51,409 nt of DNA. Origin: an uncultured Collinsella sp. GTDB lineage: Bacteria > Actinomycetota > Coriobacteriia > Coriobacteriales > Coriobacteriaceae. A program made the translations under genes and the position numbers. Of this stretch, positions 29,546-38,362 are shown one piece after another (positions within the stretch are counted from its first letter, which is position 1; the number at the start of each line of letters is the position of its first letter). Under the pieces are notes generated by a model. That model was given only the letters and a program-made list of their open reading frames with translations. It made no database searches and was not told where the DNA came from. The stretch spans positions 1 to 51,409 of the forward strand of contig CATWVA010000015.1 of the NCBI GenBank assembly GCA_958354105.1, written 5' to 3'.

Positions 29546-30232
29546 TTACGCCTCAAGCGCAGCCTTGAACCAACTTGTAATACTCGTGGGGTGCGTGATG
29601 GCGGTGCCGACGACAACGGCCCAGGCGCCAGCATCGATCGCGGCGCGAGCCTCCTCGGGCGTATGCACGCGACCCTCACAAATGATGGGAAGGCCGGGGA
29701 ATTCCTCAGTCGCCTGACGCAGGAGCGGCAGGTCGGGGCCATCGGCCATGGTGCAGTCGATGGCGGCGACGCCGTGAGAAAGCGTGGTGGATACAAGGTC
29801 GAAGCCCATATCAACCGCACGGCGAATATCCTCGATGGTGGCACAATCCGCCATCAGGAGCACACCCTCCTCGTGCAGCGGACGGAAGGTATCCTCGACC
29901 GTCTTGCCATCGGGGCGCGGACGATCGGTGGCATCGATCGCCACGATATCGGCACCGGCAGCAACGCAGGCGCGAGCGTGACGCAGCGTCGGCGTGATGT
30001 AAACGCCCTCGTGCCCATCCTTCCACAGGCCGATGACGGGAACCTCACAGCGACCCTTAATGGCGGCAATGTCGGCAAGGCCCTGGCAGCGAATGGCGGC
30101 AGCGCCGCCGAGCTCGCAAGCGCGAGACATTTGAGCCATGGTCTCGGGCGTACGAAGTGGCTCACCCATATACGCCTGAACGCTCACGACGAGCTTGCCC
30201 TTCAGGGACTGGATCAAAGGATCAACGGTCAT
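29546..30232 (-). CDS. nanE: N-acetylmannosamine-6-phosphate 2-epimerase
   Basis: NanE converts ManNAc-6-phosphate to GlcNAc-6-phosphate in sialic acid breakdown. The 228-residue protein starts at ATG 30232 (MTVDPLIQSLKGKLVVSVQA). The TIM-barrel motifs are typical: QAYMGEPLRTPETMA, AAAIRCQG, VPVIGLWKD, DIVAIDATDRPRPDG, LLMADCATIED, ICEGRVHTPEEA and AVVVGTAITHP. Catalytic Lys lies in GLWKDGH and Glu in CEGR. Some upstream in-frame starts exist but run into palindrome P5. Confidence 0.95.
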   Translation of the reverse strand: MTVDPLIQSLKGKLVVSVQAYMGEPLRTPETMAQMSRACELGGAAAIRCQGLADIAAIKGRCEVPVIGLWKDGHEGVYITPTLRHARACVAAGADIVAIDATDRPRPDGKTVEDTFRPLHEEGVLLMADCATIEDIRRAVDMGFDLVSTTLSHGVAAIDCTMADGPDLPLLRQATEEFPGLPIICEGRVHTPEEARAAIDAGAWAVVVGTAITHPTSITSWFKAALEA

Positions 30233-30257
30233 GTGAGACTCAACCTTTCTCAAAACA

Positions 30258-30355
30258 GCCTTCTGAGACACCGCACCTTGACGTTCAAACCGTCGCTCGC
30301 GTACCGAAGTACGCTTCGCTCCTCTTTCACGTCAATCTGCGGCACCTCAGAAGGC
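30258..30355. repeat. Long nested palindrome P5 (between nanK and nanE)
   Basis: Outer arms 30258-30284 and 30329-30355 agree at 22 of 27 positions, and an inner perfect GCGTAC-CGAA-GTACGC hairpin lies at 30299-30314. It fills most of the 140-nt nanK-nanE gap, ending 26 nt before the nanE start codon. There is no T tract. Confidence 0.8.
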
Positions 30356-30372
30356 GCACTTGGTAGTTATGT

Positions 30373-31338
30373 TTACTTCAACGACGCAAGAAGGTGTTCG
30401 GCGGCACCGATGAGCGGAGCATCGCCCTCCAGAGAACCGATGAGGATCGGTGTGTTCTGAAGCGGATCGAGCGCCTGGCTGGCATAGCCCTCGTGCACCG
30501 AATCCTTCCACGTCTGCGAACGCCAATCGGGACCTTGGTGAATCACGCCGCCCGAAAGCACGATGACCTCAGGGTCCAGGATGTTAGCGAGCGAGCCCAA
30601 GCTGGCACCCAGCGCAAAGCCGGCGTCATGGATGACCTCGGTCGCCTTTGCGTCGCCTGCACGGCACAGGTCGTTCACATCGCGACCGACCGAAGGACGG
30701 CTGGGGTCGACGCGGCCAAAGCGCTCATCGTACATACGACCAATGGAAGTGCCCGAAGCAACCGACTCCAGATGGCCGGAACGCCCGCAGGCGCAGGGAA
30801 TGCCAGCGGCAGCCGAGCACTCGATGTGGCCCATATGGCCAGCAGCACCATGGAAGCCCTGCATCACGCGGCCGTTCTCGACATATGCGCCGCCGATGCC
30901 CGTACCGATGCCAAGACACAAGACGGAGAACTTGCCCTTGCCGACGCCCCAGTGGGCCTCGCCCAGAGCATGAGCCTGCACGTCGCCCACAACGGCAACG
31001 GGAAGACCGAGATCCTCGCGCAGACGCGGCCCCAACTGAACGCCGGACCAGCCGGGCATGATCTCATTGGCATACGCGATGGCGCCCGTCTTGGGATCGA
31101 CGACGCCGGCGGCACCGATACCGACGCCAAGGACCTCGACATCGGGATTCGCCTCGAGAGCAGCCTTGATGGATGCCTCGATACGCTGGAAGACGGCCTC
31201 GCCGCCCTCTTGGGCCTCGGTGGGAACCTCGGCCTCAAAAACGGGATGGGGCACACTACCGTCAGCCGGGTACTCCATGATGGCAGTCGCGATCTTAGTT
31301 CCGCCGATATCGACAGAGCAGACGTACTTGTTCTCCAT
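30373..31338 (-). CDS. nanK: ROK-family kinase, probable N-acetylmannosamine kinase
   Basis: The 321-residue protein starts at ATG 31338 (MENKYVCSVDIGGTKIATA) behind GAAGGAGAG. It has the ROK phosphate-1 motif DIGGTK, GIGTGIGGAYVENG and the zinc-binding CACGRSGHLESVASG of ROK kinases, preceded by GHIEC. ROK enzymes phosphorylate glucose, fructose or amino sugars. Its place between nanA and nanE makes ManNAc the likely substrate, but this rests on context. Confidence 0.88.
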   Translation of the reverse strand: MENKYVCSVDIGGTKIATAIMEYPADGSVPHPVFEAEVPTEAQEGGEAVFQRIEASIKAALEANPDVEVLGVGIGAAGVVDPKTGAIAYANEIMPGWSGVQLGPRLREDLGLPVAVVGDVQAHALGEAHWGVGKGKFSVLCLGIGTGIGGAYVENGRVMQGFHGAAGHMGHIECSAAAGIPCACGRSGHLESVASGTSIGRMYDERFGRVDPSRPSVGRDVNDLCRAGDAKATEVIHDAGFALGASLGSLANILDPEVIVLSGGVIHQGPDWRSQTWKDSVHEGYASQALDPLQNTPILIGSLEGDAPLIGAAEHLLASLK

Positions 31339-31404
31339 GTCGCTCTCCTTCGGAGATAAAAACAACTACAGGAAATGCGCCGTCAGGCTAGCCGTCACAG
31401 CGCA

Positions 31405-31514
31405 GTAAAGGTTTTCCAGGTGCCCAAGATCGCCGAGAAACCGTGTGGCCATTGACCTAACGGGTCATGGCCACACAGTTGAACGGCGAGGTCGGGTGCC
31501 TGGGAAAGCTTTAC
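31405..31514. repeat. Long nested palindrome P6 (between nanA and nanK)
   Basis: Outer arms 31405-31435 and 31484-31514 agree at 24 of 31 positions. A 10-bp perfect inner stem GTGTGGCCAT/ATGGCCACAC (31443-31452, 31467-31476) sits in the loop. The right arm reaches into the nanA stop codon (31511-31513), so the element is tied to the gene end. Confidence 0.8.
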
Positions 31515-32431
31515 AGGAGACCGTTGTCCTGGAGGACCTTCTTAATAGCCTCGACGTTCTCGCCGGTCATGGCCTTCACCGGGCGCGGCATGGTCGGGCT
31601 GTCGAAGATGCCCATGAGGTTCATAGCGGTCTTGAAGGCGCCGACGCCACCGGCATAGCCCTGGACGCCCGAGGTGACATCCCAGATGTGGGAGATCTCG
31701 TTGAGGCGATCCTGCTCGGCCTTGACGGTAGCCCAGTCGCCGGCCTGAGCGGCCTTCCACTGGCGCACGTAGCCCTCGGGCTCAACGTTGGCGAGGCCCG
31801 GGACAGAGCCGTCGGCGCCACCGAGGTAAGCACCGTCGACAACAACCTCGTGACCGGTGAGGATGCTCATCGGATGGCCGTTCTTCTCGTTCTCCTGAAC
31901 GAGGTAGCGGAATGAGATGTCATCACCCGAGGAATCCTTGACGCCAGCAAGGACGCCCTCGGCGCCGAGCTTGGCAAGGAGCTTCCAGGGAAGCTTGGTG
32001 TGAACGCAGACGGGAATGTCATAGGCAAAGATGGGCAGGTCAAGCTCCTCGTGCAGGATGCGGAAGTGCTCCTCGACCTCGGTCATGCCCTGCAGGGCAT
32101 AGAACGGGCAGGTGGCGACGAGGGCATCGGCGCCCAGCTCCTGAGCGACCTTGCCGTGCTCAATCATGCGCTCGGTCTCGGTATCGATGATGCCGACCAG
32201 AACAGGCACGCGGTGGTCGACGATGCGGACGGCCTCGGCGATGATCTGGCGACGACGCTCGTCGGTGGAGAAAACGACCTCACCCGAAGAGCCCAAGAAG
32301 AACAGGCCATCGACGCCGGCATCGATCATGCGGTTGATGCTGCGCTCAAAGGAGGCAACATCGAGCTGGTGATCTTCGGTATCGGGAACAACGACGGGAG
32401 GGATAACGCCGGTGAATTTCTGAGTTGCCAC
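31511..32431 (-). CDS. nanA: N-acetylneuraminate lyase (DapA/NanA family)
   Basis: NanA cleaves N-acetylneuraminate to ManNAc and pyruvate. The 306-residue frame starts at GTG 32431 with AAGGAG upstream; an upstream in-frame extension to 32515 overlaps the esterase-like gene. It has FLGSSGE (residues 45-51), YDIPVCVHT with Tyr137 and the Schiff-base lysine in GVKDSSGD (Lys165). Tyr137 and Lys165 fall at the numbers known for the E. coli lyase. The family also holds dihydrodipicolinate synthases, so the assignment leans on the nanK-nanE neighbours. Confidence 0.88.
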   Translation of the reverse strand: MATQKFTGVIPPVVVPDTEDHQLDVASFERSINRMIDAGVDGLFFLGSSGEVVFSTDERRRQIIAEAVRIVDHRVPVLVGIIDTETERMIEHGKVAQELGADALVATCPFYALQGMTEVEEHFRILHEELDLPIFAYDIPVCVHTKLPWKLLAKLGAEGVLAGVKDSSGDDISFRYLVQENEKNGHPMSILTGHEVVVDGAYLGGADGSVPGLANVEPEGYVRQWKAAQAGDWATVKAEQDRLNEISHIWDVTSGVQGYAGGVGAFKTAMNLMGIFDSPTMPRPVKAMTGENVEAIKKVLQDNGLL

Positions 32432-32499
32432 AAGAATCTCCTTAGTTGTCTGGCGGGCGGCCCTATGCCACCCACTCTTGTTGGCAGTGTCCAGGCCGT

Positions 32500-33351
32500 C
32501 TAGGCCAAAGAACACGAGTAGAACGTTTGGTTAAAAAAGTCTACGACTTCGTTTTCGAACGCATTGATGCGCTCGTGAGCGTATTTTGCATAGATGATAT
32601 GCCTCCGGTCACACTCAAGACCGTTGAATACGGCAAACTGGCCTTTGGGATCGCTCACGGTATCCATAAGCGATGTGCCCATGAGCACCGATCCGCGCAC
32701 CGGAGACGACAGCGCCTCGAGGCCGCCAGGAAGCGGATTGGCAACCGCCGTGCAGGCGAGGCCCCGCTCGTCCAGAGCGGAAACCGCCAGCGCGACTCCG
32801 CCGCCAAGACCCTCGCCCCATGCAAAGATGCGGTCGGGGTCAATGCCATCAAGATTGCGTGCGACCTTCGCCAACGCGCAGCCCCAACGGACGCGCTCGA
32901 CAAAAGCGGGCGAAGAAATCCCCCGCTGCAGGTCGTCCGCACCAGCAACATCGTCATCCAGCGCGAGGACGGCATACCCCATGGCGGCAAATCTCGTCAT
33001 GTGATGCCAGCCGCGCACAGGCCGATCGATGTCGTGGAACATCAGGCACAACGGCACGCGCTCAGATACTCGGGCACGACCGACAGGCTCGATCAAACGA
33101 GCGTGAATCGCATCGTCACCGAGCTCAAAGGAGACCTCCGAGTAACGGGCGCAGGGGTTAACAAAGTCAATCGCCGTAATGGCCAGGCCTTGAATCTCAA
33201 GATTCGAAGCGCATGTCTCTAAATCAGAAACATCTGCTTGGACATCACCGCGCCAGCCCTGATATTCTGCGAGCCTTGACGAAACCGTTCCAGGAATTCC
33301 CACGAGCCCGGGGACAATCAGCTCGTCAACATTGCTCTCGCACTTAGACAT
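32500..33351 (-). CDS. Degenerate CE7-type esterase paralogue, nucleophile lost
   Basis: This 283-residue protein aligns along its length with the active-looking CE7 esterase encoded just upstream (33344-34321). Shared pieces include YQGWRGDV versus YRGAMPRP, LCLMFHDIDRP versus LVLQFHGYPGA, and QFAVFNGLECDRRH versus QFAVYNNLTCEKRH. The nucleophile elbow NGASQGGG of the partner is AWGEGLGGG here, so the catalytic serine is a glycine (Gly181). The aspartate (SLMDTV) and histidine (YAHE) are kept. The middle is about 40 residues shorter. The start overlaps the partner's end by 8 nt. It may be a non-catalytic subunit or a decaying duplicate; the frame is intact. Confidence 0.8.
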   Translation of the reverse strand: MSKCESNVDELIVPGLVGIPGTVSSRLAEYQGWRGDVQADVSDLETCASNLEIQGLAITAIDFVNPCARYSEVSFELGDDAIHARLIEPVGRARVSERVPLCLMFHDIDRPVRGWHHMTRFAAMGYAVLALDDDVAGADDLQRGISSPAFVERVRWGCALAKVARNLDGIDPDRIFAWGEGLGGGVALAVSALDERGLACTAVANPLPGGLEALSSPVRGSVLMGTSLMDTVSDPKGQFAVFNGLECDRRHIIYAKYAHERINAFENEVVDFFNQTFYSCSLA

Positions 33352-34321
33352 GAGCCTCCCCTCCCTTGCAGAAAAACGGAATGATCAGATCGTCAAAATC
33401 CTGAATCTCTTCGTGGCCAAAGCCTTCAAAGAACTCATGACGCTTTTCGCAGGTCAGGTTGTTATAGACCGCAAACTGCGTCGCTGGCGGACAGACGATA
33501 TCGGCTGTGCCGGTGCCAAACAGCACGGGGCATTTGACCATAGGGGCAAAGTTCTTGGAATCGAAGTACGCCAGCTTGGCATAGGCTTCGTCAATACGAG
33601 TCGAGTCCTCGTCAAACCAGCGAGACCAATAGCGCAGGCCCTCGTAGGCAATGTCGTCGGCATCCAAATCCCAGACTAGACGGAAATCTGACAGGAAGGG
33701 ATAGAGGATGGCGGCGCGATTGATAAGCTCGCTGTTAAGTGCACAGGTCGCAATGCCCAAACCGCCGCCCTGCGACGCGCCGTTCACAAACACACGGGCA
33801 AGATCGATGCCCTCAAGCTCGCGAACGATGCGGCACAGGATGCGAATATCTTGGTGCAAGCGGACATAGTAGAGGTTGGCCGGATCGCCGTCGATACCGG
33901 CGACGATATGGCCCGCGACCGTTGTGCCCTCAAATCCACCAATGTCCTCGGAGGGACCTCCTTGGCCGGGGCAGTCGAGGGCGATGAGTGCCATGCCCAT
34001 GCCCGCAAACGACGCCTGCTCAAACCAGCTGCGGCTTGCACCCGGATACCCATGGAACTGAAGTACCAATGGCACGGGCTCGTCCGAGACGGGTTTAAGG
34101 TACTTGGCATGCAGGCGAGCGCCACACATGCCGGTATACCAGAGGTCGAAAAGCTGGCAGGTCACGGCATCGGTGACCGATGCCGTCTCGATCGCATAGT
34201 CAAGCCCGACGGCGTCGGCCTCGGCCATGCGGTCCTTCCAAAAGAGATCGAAATCTGATGGACGGGGCATGGCGCCTCGATATTCACCAAATTGATGTTG
34301 CAGCTCCTGAGCACTTTGCAT
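33344..34321 (-). CDS. CE7 acetyl esterase (acetyl xylan esterase / cephalosporin-C deacetylase family)
   Basis: The 325-residue protein starts at ATG 34321 (MQSAQELQHQ), in line with the usual N-terminus of the family (YRGAMPRPSDFDLFW). The catalytic triad is complete: Ser183 in NGASQGGG, Asp274 in GTADIV and His303 in FGHE. HGYPGAS forms the oxyanion-hole segment. CE7 enzymes are cytosolic and remove O-acetyl groups from short sugars. In this cassette it is likely to remove acetyl groups from O-acetylated sialic acid; this is an inference from context. Confidence 0.9.
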   Translation of the reverse strand: MQSAQELQHQFGEYRGAMPRPSDFDLFWKDRMAEADAVGLDYAIETASVTDAVTCQLFDLWYTGMCGARLHAKYLKPVSDEPVPLVLQFHGYPGASRSWFEQASFAGMGMALIALDCPGQGGPSEDIGGFEGTTVAGHIVAGIDGDPANLYYVRLHQDIRILCRIVRELEGIDLARVFVNGASQGGGLGIATCALNSELINRAAILYPFLSDFRLVWDLDADDIAYEGLRYWSRWFDEDSTRIDEAYAKLAYFDSKNFAPMVKCPVLFGTGTADIVCPPATQFAVYNNLTCEKRHEFFEGFGHEEIQDFDDLIIPFFCKGGEAHV

Positions 34322-34357
34322 GGCTCGTGAACCCAACCTTTCGAAATCGCAACGGAG

Positions 34358-34385
34358 GTGCGCCCGGCAAGGGAACCGGGCGCAC
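34358..34385 (-). terminator. Perfect 10-bp hairpin after the transporter genes
   Basis: GTGCGCCCGG and its complement (34358-34367, 34376-34385) enclose an 8-nt loop, 16 nt past the last transporter ATPase stop. No T tract follows. It may protect the upstream mRNA or partly separate transporter from enzyme genes. Confidence 0.55.
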
Positions 34386-34401
34386 GGGAGGGAAAGCGAG
34401 A

Positions 34402-35229
34402 CTACTCGCCGAGCTTGGGATGCAGCAGCGACGGCGCAGCGCCGAGCAGCATCTTGGTGTAGGGGTCCTGGGGGTGCTGGAAGACCTGCTTGGCCTCGCC
34501 CTGCTCGACGATCTTGCCGCCATTCATAACGATGATGTCATCAGAGATATAGCGGACCGTCTGGATGTCATGGCTGATGAACACCATGGCCAGGCCGAGC
34601 TCCTTCTTAAGGTCGGTCAGCAGGTTCAGAATCTGCGCGCGGACCGAAACGTCCAGAGCCGAGGTGGGCTCGTCGGCGATGATGGCATCGGGGTTCAGCG
34701 ACAGGGCACGGGCAATTGCGACGCGCTGGCGCTGGCCGCCCGAAAGCTGGCCGGGAAGAACCTCAGCGGCAGAGCTGGGCAGACCGGTGAGCTCCAAGAG
34801 CTCCTTGACGCGCTTCTCCTGCTCGGCCTCGGTACCCAGGTTGTGGACGCGCATGGGGTCGAGCAGTTGCTCGCGAACGACCATGCGGGGGTTGAGCGCC
34901 GTGGCCGGGTTCTGGAACACGACCGAGATAACGCGACCCATGTGGCGACGGTCCTCGGCGGTACGTTTGGTAACGTCCTTGCCCTTAAAGTAGACCTTGC
35001 CGCTCGTGGGGGCCTGCAGGCCGCACATGACGTTGGCGGTGGTGGACTTACCGCAACCGGACTCGCCGACGATGCCGATCGTCTGACCGGGCATGAGCTT
35101 AATCGTTACACCCTGGACGGCGTGAACCAGGTTAGGGTGGAGAATCGAACCGGTACGGGTCCTAAAGGTGACGTGGACGTCATCAAGGAAGATGATCGGC
35201 TCGACGCCGTTGACTGCGGTCTCGCTCAT
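34402..35229 (-). CDS. ABC transporter ATP-binding protein, OppF/SatD type
   Basis: The 275-residue ATPase has Walker A GESGCGKSTT, signature SGGQRQRVAIARA and Walker B AIIADEPTSALDVS. It ends shortly after the ATPase core and lacks the cysteine-rich oligopeptide extension seen in the other opp operon. Its ATG directly follows the stop of the fused permease-ATPase gene. Together with that protein it powers the Sat/Opp-like importer of the sialic acid cassette. Confidence 0.9.
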   Translation of the reverse strand: MSETAVNGVEPIIFLDDVHVTFRTRTGSILHPNLVHAVQGVTIKLMPGQTIGIVGESGCGKSTTANVMCGLQAPTSGKVYFKGKDVTKRTAEDRRHMGRVISVVFQNPATALNPRMVVREQLLDPMRVHNLGTEAEQEKRVKELLELTGLPSSAAEVLPGQLSGGQRQRVAIARALSLNPDAIIADEPTSALDVSVRAQILNLLTDLKKELGLAMVFISHDIQTVRYISDDIIVMNGGKIVEQGEAKQVFQHPQDPYTKMLLGAAPSLLHPKLGE

Positions 35230-37245
35230 CTACATCACCTCCGCGTGAGGGGTCAAACCATTTGCCTTGAGCACCTCGTCGGGGAGCTCGGAATAGAAGT
35301 GCTCGGTGCCGGGAACGCGCTTGAAGACCGGACGGGTGTCCAGGCCAATACGCGGATGGCTCGAGCGGGGCGCGAAGCGATCGCCCTTGGGGAAATCGCG
35401 CGGGCTCGGAACGGCGCCGGGCACCTGGTGCAGGCGGCCCGAACCGCTCTCGATGGACAGAACGGAACCCAGAAGACCGCGGGTGTACTCGTGAATCGGG
35501 TTGGTGAGCAGCTCCTTGGTGGGTGCCTGCTCGATAACCTGACCGGCGTACATAACCGTGATGTTATGGGCGACCTCGGCGACCAGCGCCAGGTCGTGCG
35601 AGACGAAGATCATGGCAAAGCCGAGCTTGGCCTGAAGGTCGTTGAGCAGCTTGATGACCTGCTTCTGGACGGTAACGTCCAGAGCGGTCGTGGGCTCGTC
35701 ACAGATGACCAGCTTGGGGTCGCGGGTAAGGGCCATAGCGATCAGAACACGCTGACGCTGGCCACCGGAAAGCTCATGCGGGTAGCTCTCGAGCGTACGC
35801 TTGGGGTCGAGGCCCACGAGCTCCAGGAGTTCCTCGGCGCTGCGGGTGCCGCCGCGCTTGGTGAGCTGCTTCATCTGGGCAGAGATGAGCATGGAGGGGT
35901 TGAGCGAGGACAGGGCGTCCTGATAGACCATAGCGATATCGGTACCGCGCAGGCCGAACCACTCCTTCTTGCTCATCTTGAGCAGGTCACGGCCCTCCCA
36001 GAGGACCTCGCCGGAAAGGTGCTCGTCCTCATCGGTCAGGCCCATGATGGCCAGCGTGGTGATGGACTTACCGCAACCGGACTCGCCCACCAGGCCCATA
36101 GTCTGGCCAGGACGGACGTCAAAGTTGACATGGTCGACGACGTTGATATCGCCGTGGTGCTCAAACTGGATGCAGAAATCGCGGACCGAAAGGATCGGTT
36201 CGACAGACTCGTCGGGCACATGGCGATCGTCACGCTTGAGCTCGACATCGCGCAGGGCGCCAAGGCGAGCGGAGAGGGACTGGGCTTGCTCCTTATAGGC
36301 GCGAACGGGGTCGGAGACCAGCAGGTCGGCCTCGCGGCGCTTGGAGGAATCGGTCGGATCCAGGGCGGCGGAGGGAGCAGCGGCCATGGCGTCGGTAATG
36401 CCCTCGGAGAGGATGTTGAGCGCCAGGCAGGTGATCATGATGGCCAGGCCCGGGAACAGTGCCTGCCACCAACGGCCGGCGAGCACGCCGCCGCGGGCGT
36501 CGGCGAGGATGTTGCCCCAGGTAGCGGTGGGCTCCTGGATACCAGCGCCGATGAAGGTCAGCGAGGCCTCGAAGATGATGGCGTCGGCGACCAGGGTAAC
36601 GGTGAAGACCATGATCGGGGCGATGCAGTTACGCAGAACATGCTTGATCAAAATCCACGGAGCCTTGGCGCCGGAAACGATGACCGCGCGGACATAGTCC
36701 TCGCCGTATTCGGACACGATGTTGGCGCGCACGATACGGGCAATCTGCGGAGTGTACATAAAGCCGATGGCGAAGATGATCGACGGAACGGAGTTGCCCA
36801 GGATGGAGACGAAGACGGCCGCGAGGGCGATGCCCGGGATGGACATGATGATGTCCAAGATACGCATGATCGTCTCGGAGACGGCCTTGCGCGAAACCGC
36901 TGCAAGGGCGCCCACGACCGAGCCGCAGACCAGAGCCATGGCAGTGGCGCCAAAGCCGATAATCAGCGAGTAACGACCACCGTAGAGCATACGCGACAGA
37001 ATATCGCGACCCTTATCGTCGGTACCGAAAATAAATCCGTTGCCGGGAGCCTGGCGAGCCGTAAAGATCTCGACCGGGCTATAGGGGGCAAGAAGGGGCG
37101 CCAGAATCGCAGTCAGGGCGACCAGCACCAGCACGACGGCGGCAATCTTAGAAGACAGCGTCATCTTCTTCCAGCCACCGAGCTTGAGCCCCTTGGAGGC
37201 AGCCTTCTCGAGCTGCTCGGTTTGCTTCTCTCGAATCTTTACCAT
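35230..37245 (-). CDS. Fused permease-ATPase of an Opp-family importer (SatC-like)
   Basis: The 671-residue protein joins an OppC-type permease (about residues 1-300; GTDDKGRDILSRMLYGGR and the EAA-type loop SLTFIGAGIQEPTATWG) to an OppD-type ATPase (about 345-660; Walker A GESGCGKSITT, signature SGGQRQRVLIAMA, Walker B LVICDEPTTALDVT) through a polar linker. The C-terminal extension keeps the DRFAPRSSH shape, but the usual cysteines are absent. Such fusions are known in some Opp-family operons; I recall one in the Haemophilus SatABCD sialic acid importer, not checked. The permease precedes it by 3 nt and the ATPase follows with no gap. Confidence 0.9.
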   Translation of the reverse strand: MVKIREKQTEQLEKAASKGLKLGGWKKMTLSSKIAAVVLVLVALTAILAPLLAPYSPVEIFTARQAPGNGFIFGTDDKGRDILSRMLYGGRYSLIIGFGATAMALVCGSVVGALAAVSRKAVSETIMRILDIIMSIPGIALAAVFVSILGNSVPSIIFAIGFMYTPQIARIVRANIVSEYGEDYVRAVIVSGAKAPWILIKHVLRNCIAPIMVFTVTLVADAIIFEASLTFIGAGIQEPTATWGNILADARGGVLAGRWWQALFPGLAIMITCLALNILSEGITDAMAAAPSAALDPTDSSKRREADLLVSDPVRAYKEQAQSLSARLGALRDVELKRDDRHVPDESVEPILSVRDFCIQFEHHGDINVVDHVNFDVRPGQTMGLVGESGCGKSITTLAIMGLTDEDEHLSGEVLWEGRDLLKMSKKEWFGLRGTDIAMVYQDALSSLNPSMLISAQMKQLTKRGGTRSAEELLELVGLDPKRTLESYPHELSGGQRQRVLIAMALTRDPKLVICDEPTTALDVTVQKQVIKLLNDLQAKLGFAMIFVSHDLALVAEVAHNITVMYAGQVIEQAPTKELLTNPIHEYTRGLLGSVLSIESGSGRLHQVPGAVPSPRDFPKGDRFAPRSSHPRIGLDTRPVFKRVPGTEHFYSELPDEVLKANGLTPHAEVM

Positions 37246-37248
37246 AAT

Positions 37249-38205
37249 CTACACCGTCCTGATGCGCGGGTTGATGAGCAGGTAGAGCATGTCAACCACG
37301 ATGTTGATGATGATGAAGGCAAGAGCAACGACGATAACGACGCCCTGAACCAGGTTCGCCTCGTTGCCCTGAACGCCCTGCAGAATCGCGGTGCCCATGC
37401 CGGGGAGGTTGAAGATAACCTCGATGACGACGGCGCCGCCCATGAGGTAACCGATCTTAAGACCGAGGGTGGTGACCGGGGTGATCAGCGCATTGCGAAG
37501 AACGTTGATGCCGACGACGACCTTCTCGGGAACGCCGGCGCCGCGAGCCATACGGACATAATCCTTGTCGAGCTCCTCGACCATGGCGGTACGCACGATA
37601 CGAGTCATCTGGCCCGTCAGCGGAAATGCCAAGGCGATAGCGGGCATGATCATACGTCCCAGATAGCCAACCGGATTCGTGGTGAAGTGAGGCAGAGCAC
37701 CCGATGCCGGGAGCACCTTAAGGTAGGAAGAGAACAACAGGATCAACAGAACGGCAAGCCAGAACGACGGGGTTGCCAAGCCGGCGATGGAAAAGACGCG
37801 GATCACTTGGTCCGGCCATTTGTCGCGATACAGTGCCGCGATGACGCCGAGCAAAAACGAAACGACCGCACCGATGGCAAGACCGATGAAGGTCAGCTGC
37901 ATCGTGACGGGCAGGGCCGTGGAGATGCGCTTGGCAACGGAGTTGCGAGCAGCACCATAGGTGCCCATGTCGCCATGAATCAAATCGCCCATATAGCGCA
38001 CGTAGCGCACGGGCCAGGGGTCGTCCAGACCATACTTCTCATGGTACTCGGCAACCGCCTCGGGCGAGGCACCGTCACCCAACGCCGTGTAGGCGGGGTC
38101 GGTCTTGGAGAACGACATAAGGAAGAACACCAGGACGGTGACGCCCAATGCCATGATCGGCAGCGCCACAAGACGCCTTCCAATCAAACGTAGCAAGTTG
38201 TTCAC
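37249..38205 (-). CDS. ABC transporter permease, OppB/SatB type
   Basis: The 318-residue protein is best started at GTG 38205, with GGGGAG 6 nt upstream; a longer frame from 38238 lacks a ribosome site. The first membrane segment LVALPIMALGVTVLVFFLM is followed by an extracytoplasmic loop and about five more segments, with the EAA-like VLRNALITPVTT and VIFNLPGMG near the end. It lies 3 nt before the fused permease-ATPase gene and forms the channel with it. Confidence 0.9.
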   Translation of the reverse strand: MNNLLRLIGRRLVALPIMALGVTVLVFFLMSFSKTDPAYTALGDGASPEAVAEYHEKYGLDDPWPVRYVRYMGDLIHGDMGTYGAARNSVAKRISTALPVTMQLTFIGLAIGAVVSFLLGVIAALYRDKWPDQVIRVFSIAGLATPSFWLAVLLILLFSSYLKVLPASGALPHFTTNPVGYLGRMIMPAIALAFPLTGQMTRIVRTAMVEELDKDYVRMARGAGVPEKVVVGINVLRNALITPVTTLGLKIGYLMGGAVVIEVIFNLPGMGTAILQGVQGNEANLVQGVVIVVALAFIIINIVVDMLYLLINPRIRTV

Positions 38206-38362
38206 GTTCTCTCCCCTTTCTTTTGTCGGTAGGACCAACTGGTATATGAGTACGGATACTCATTACAAGACCCGAGCGACATCGTTGCCGCCCGGGTCTT
38301 TGTTTCAACTATGAGGATACGGTCCCAACGACCGACATCCTGCATACAGACTCAAGCGAGTC

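Noticed and set aside
34180..38193. A 1337-codon open frame on the plus strand opposite the transporter genes
   Set aside because: It is antisense to three clearly real genes, shows no family resemblance, and arises because TTA, CTA and TCA codons are rare in these high-GC genes. Similar long antisense frames lie opposite the opp binding protein, gpmI and nrdD.
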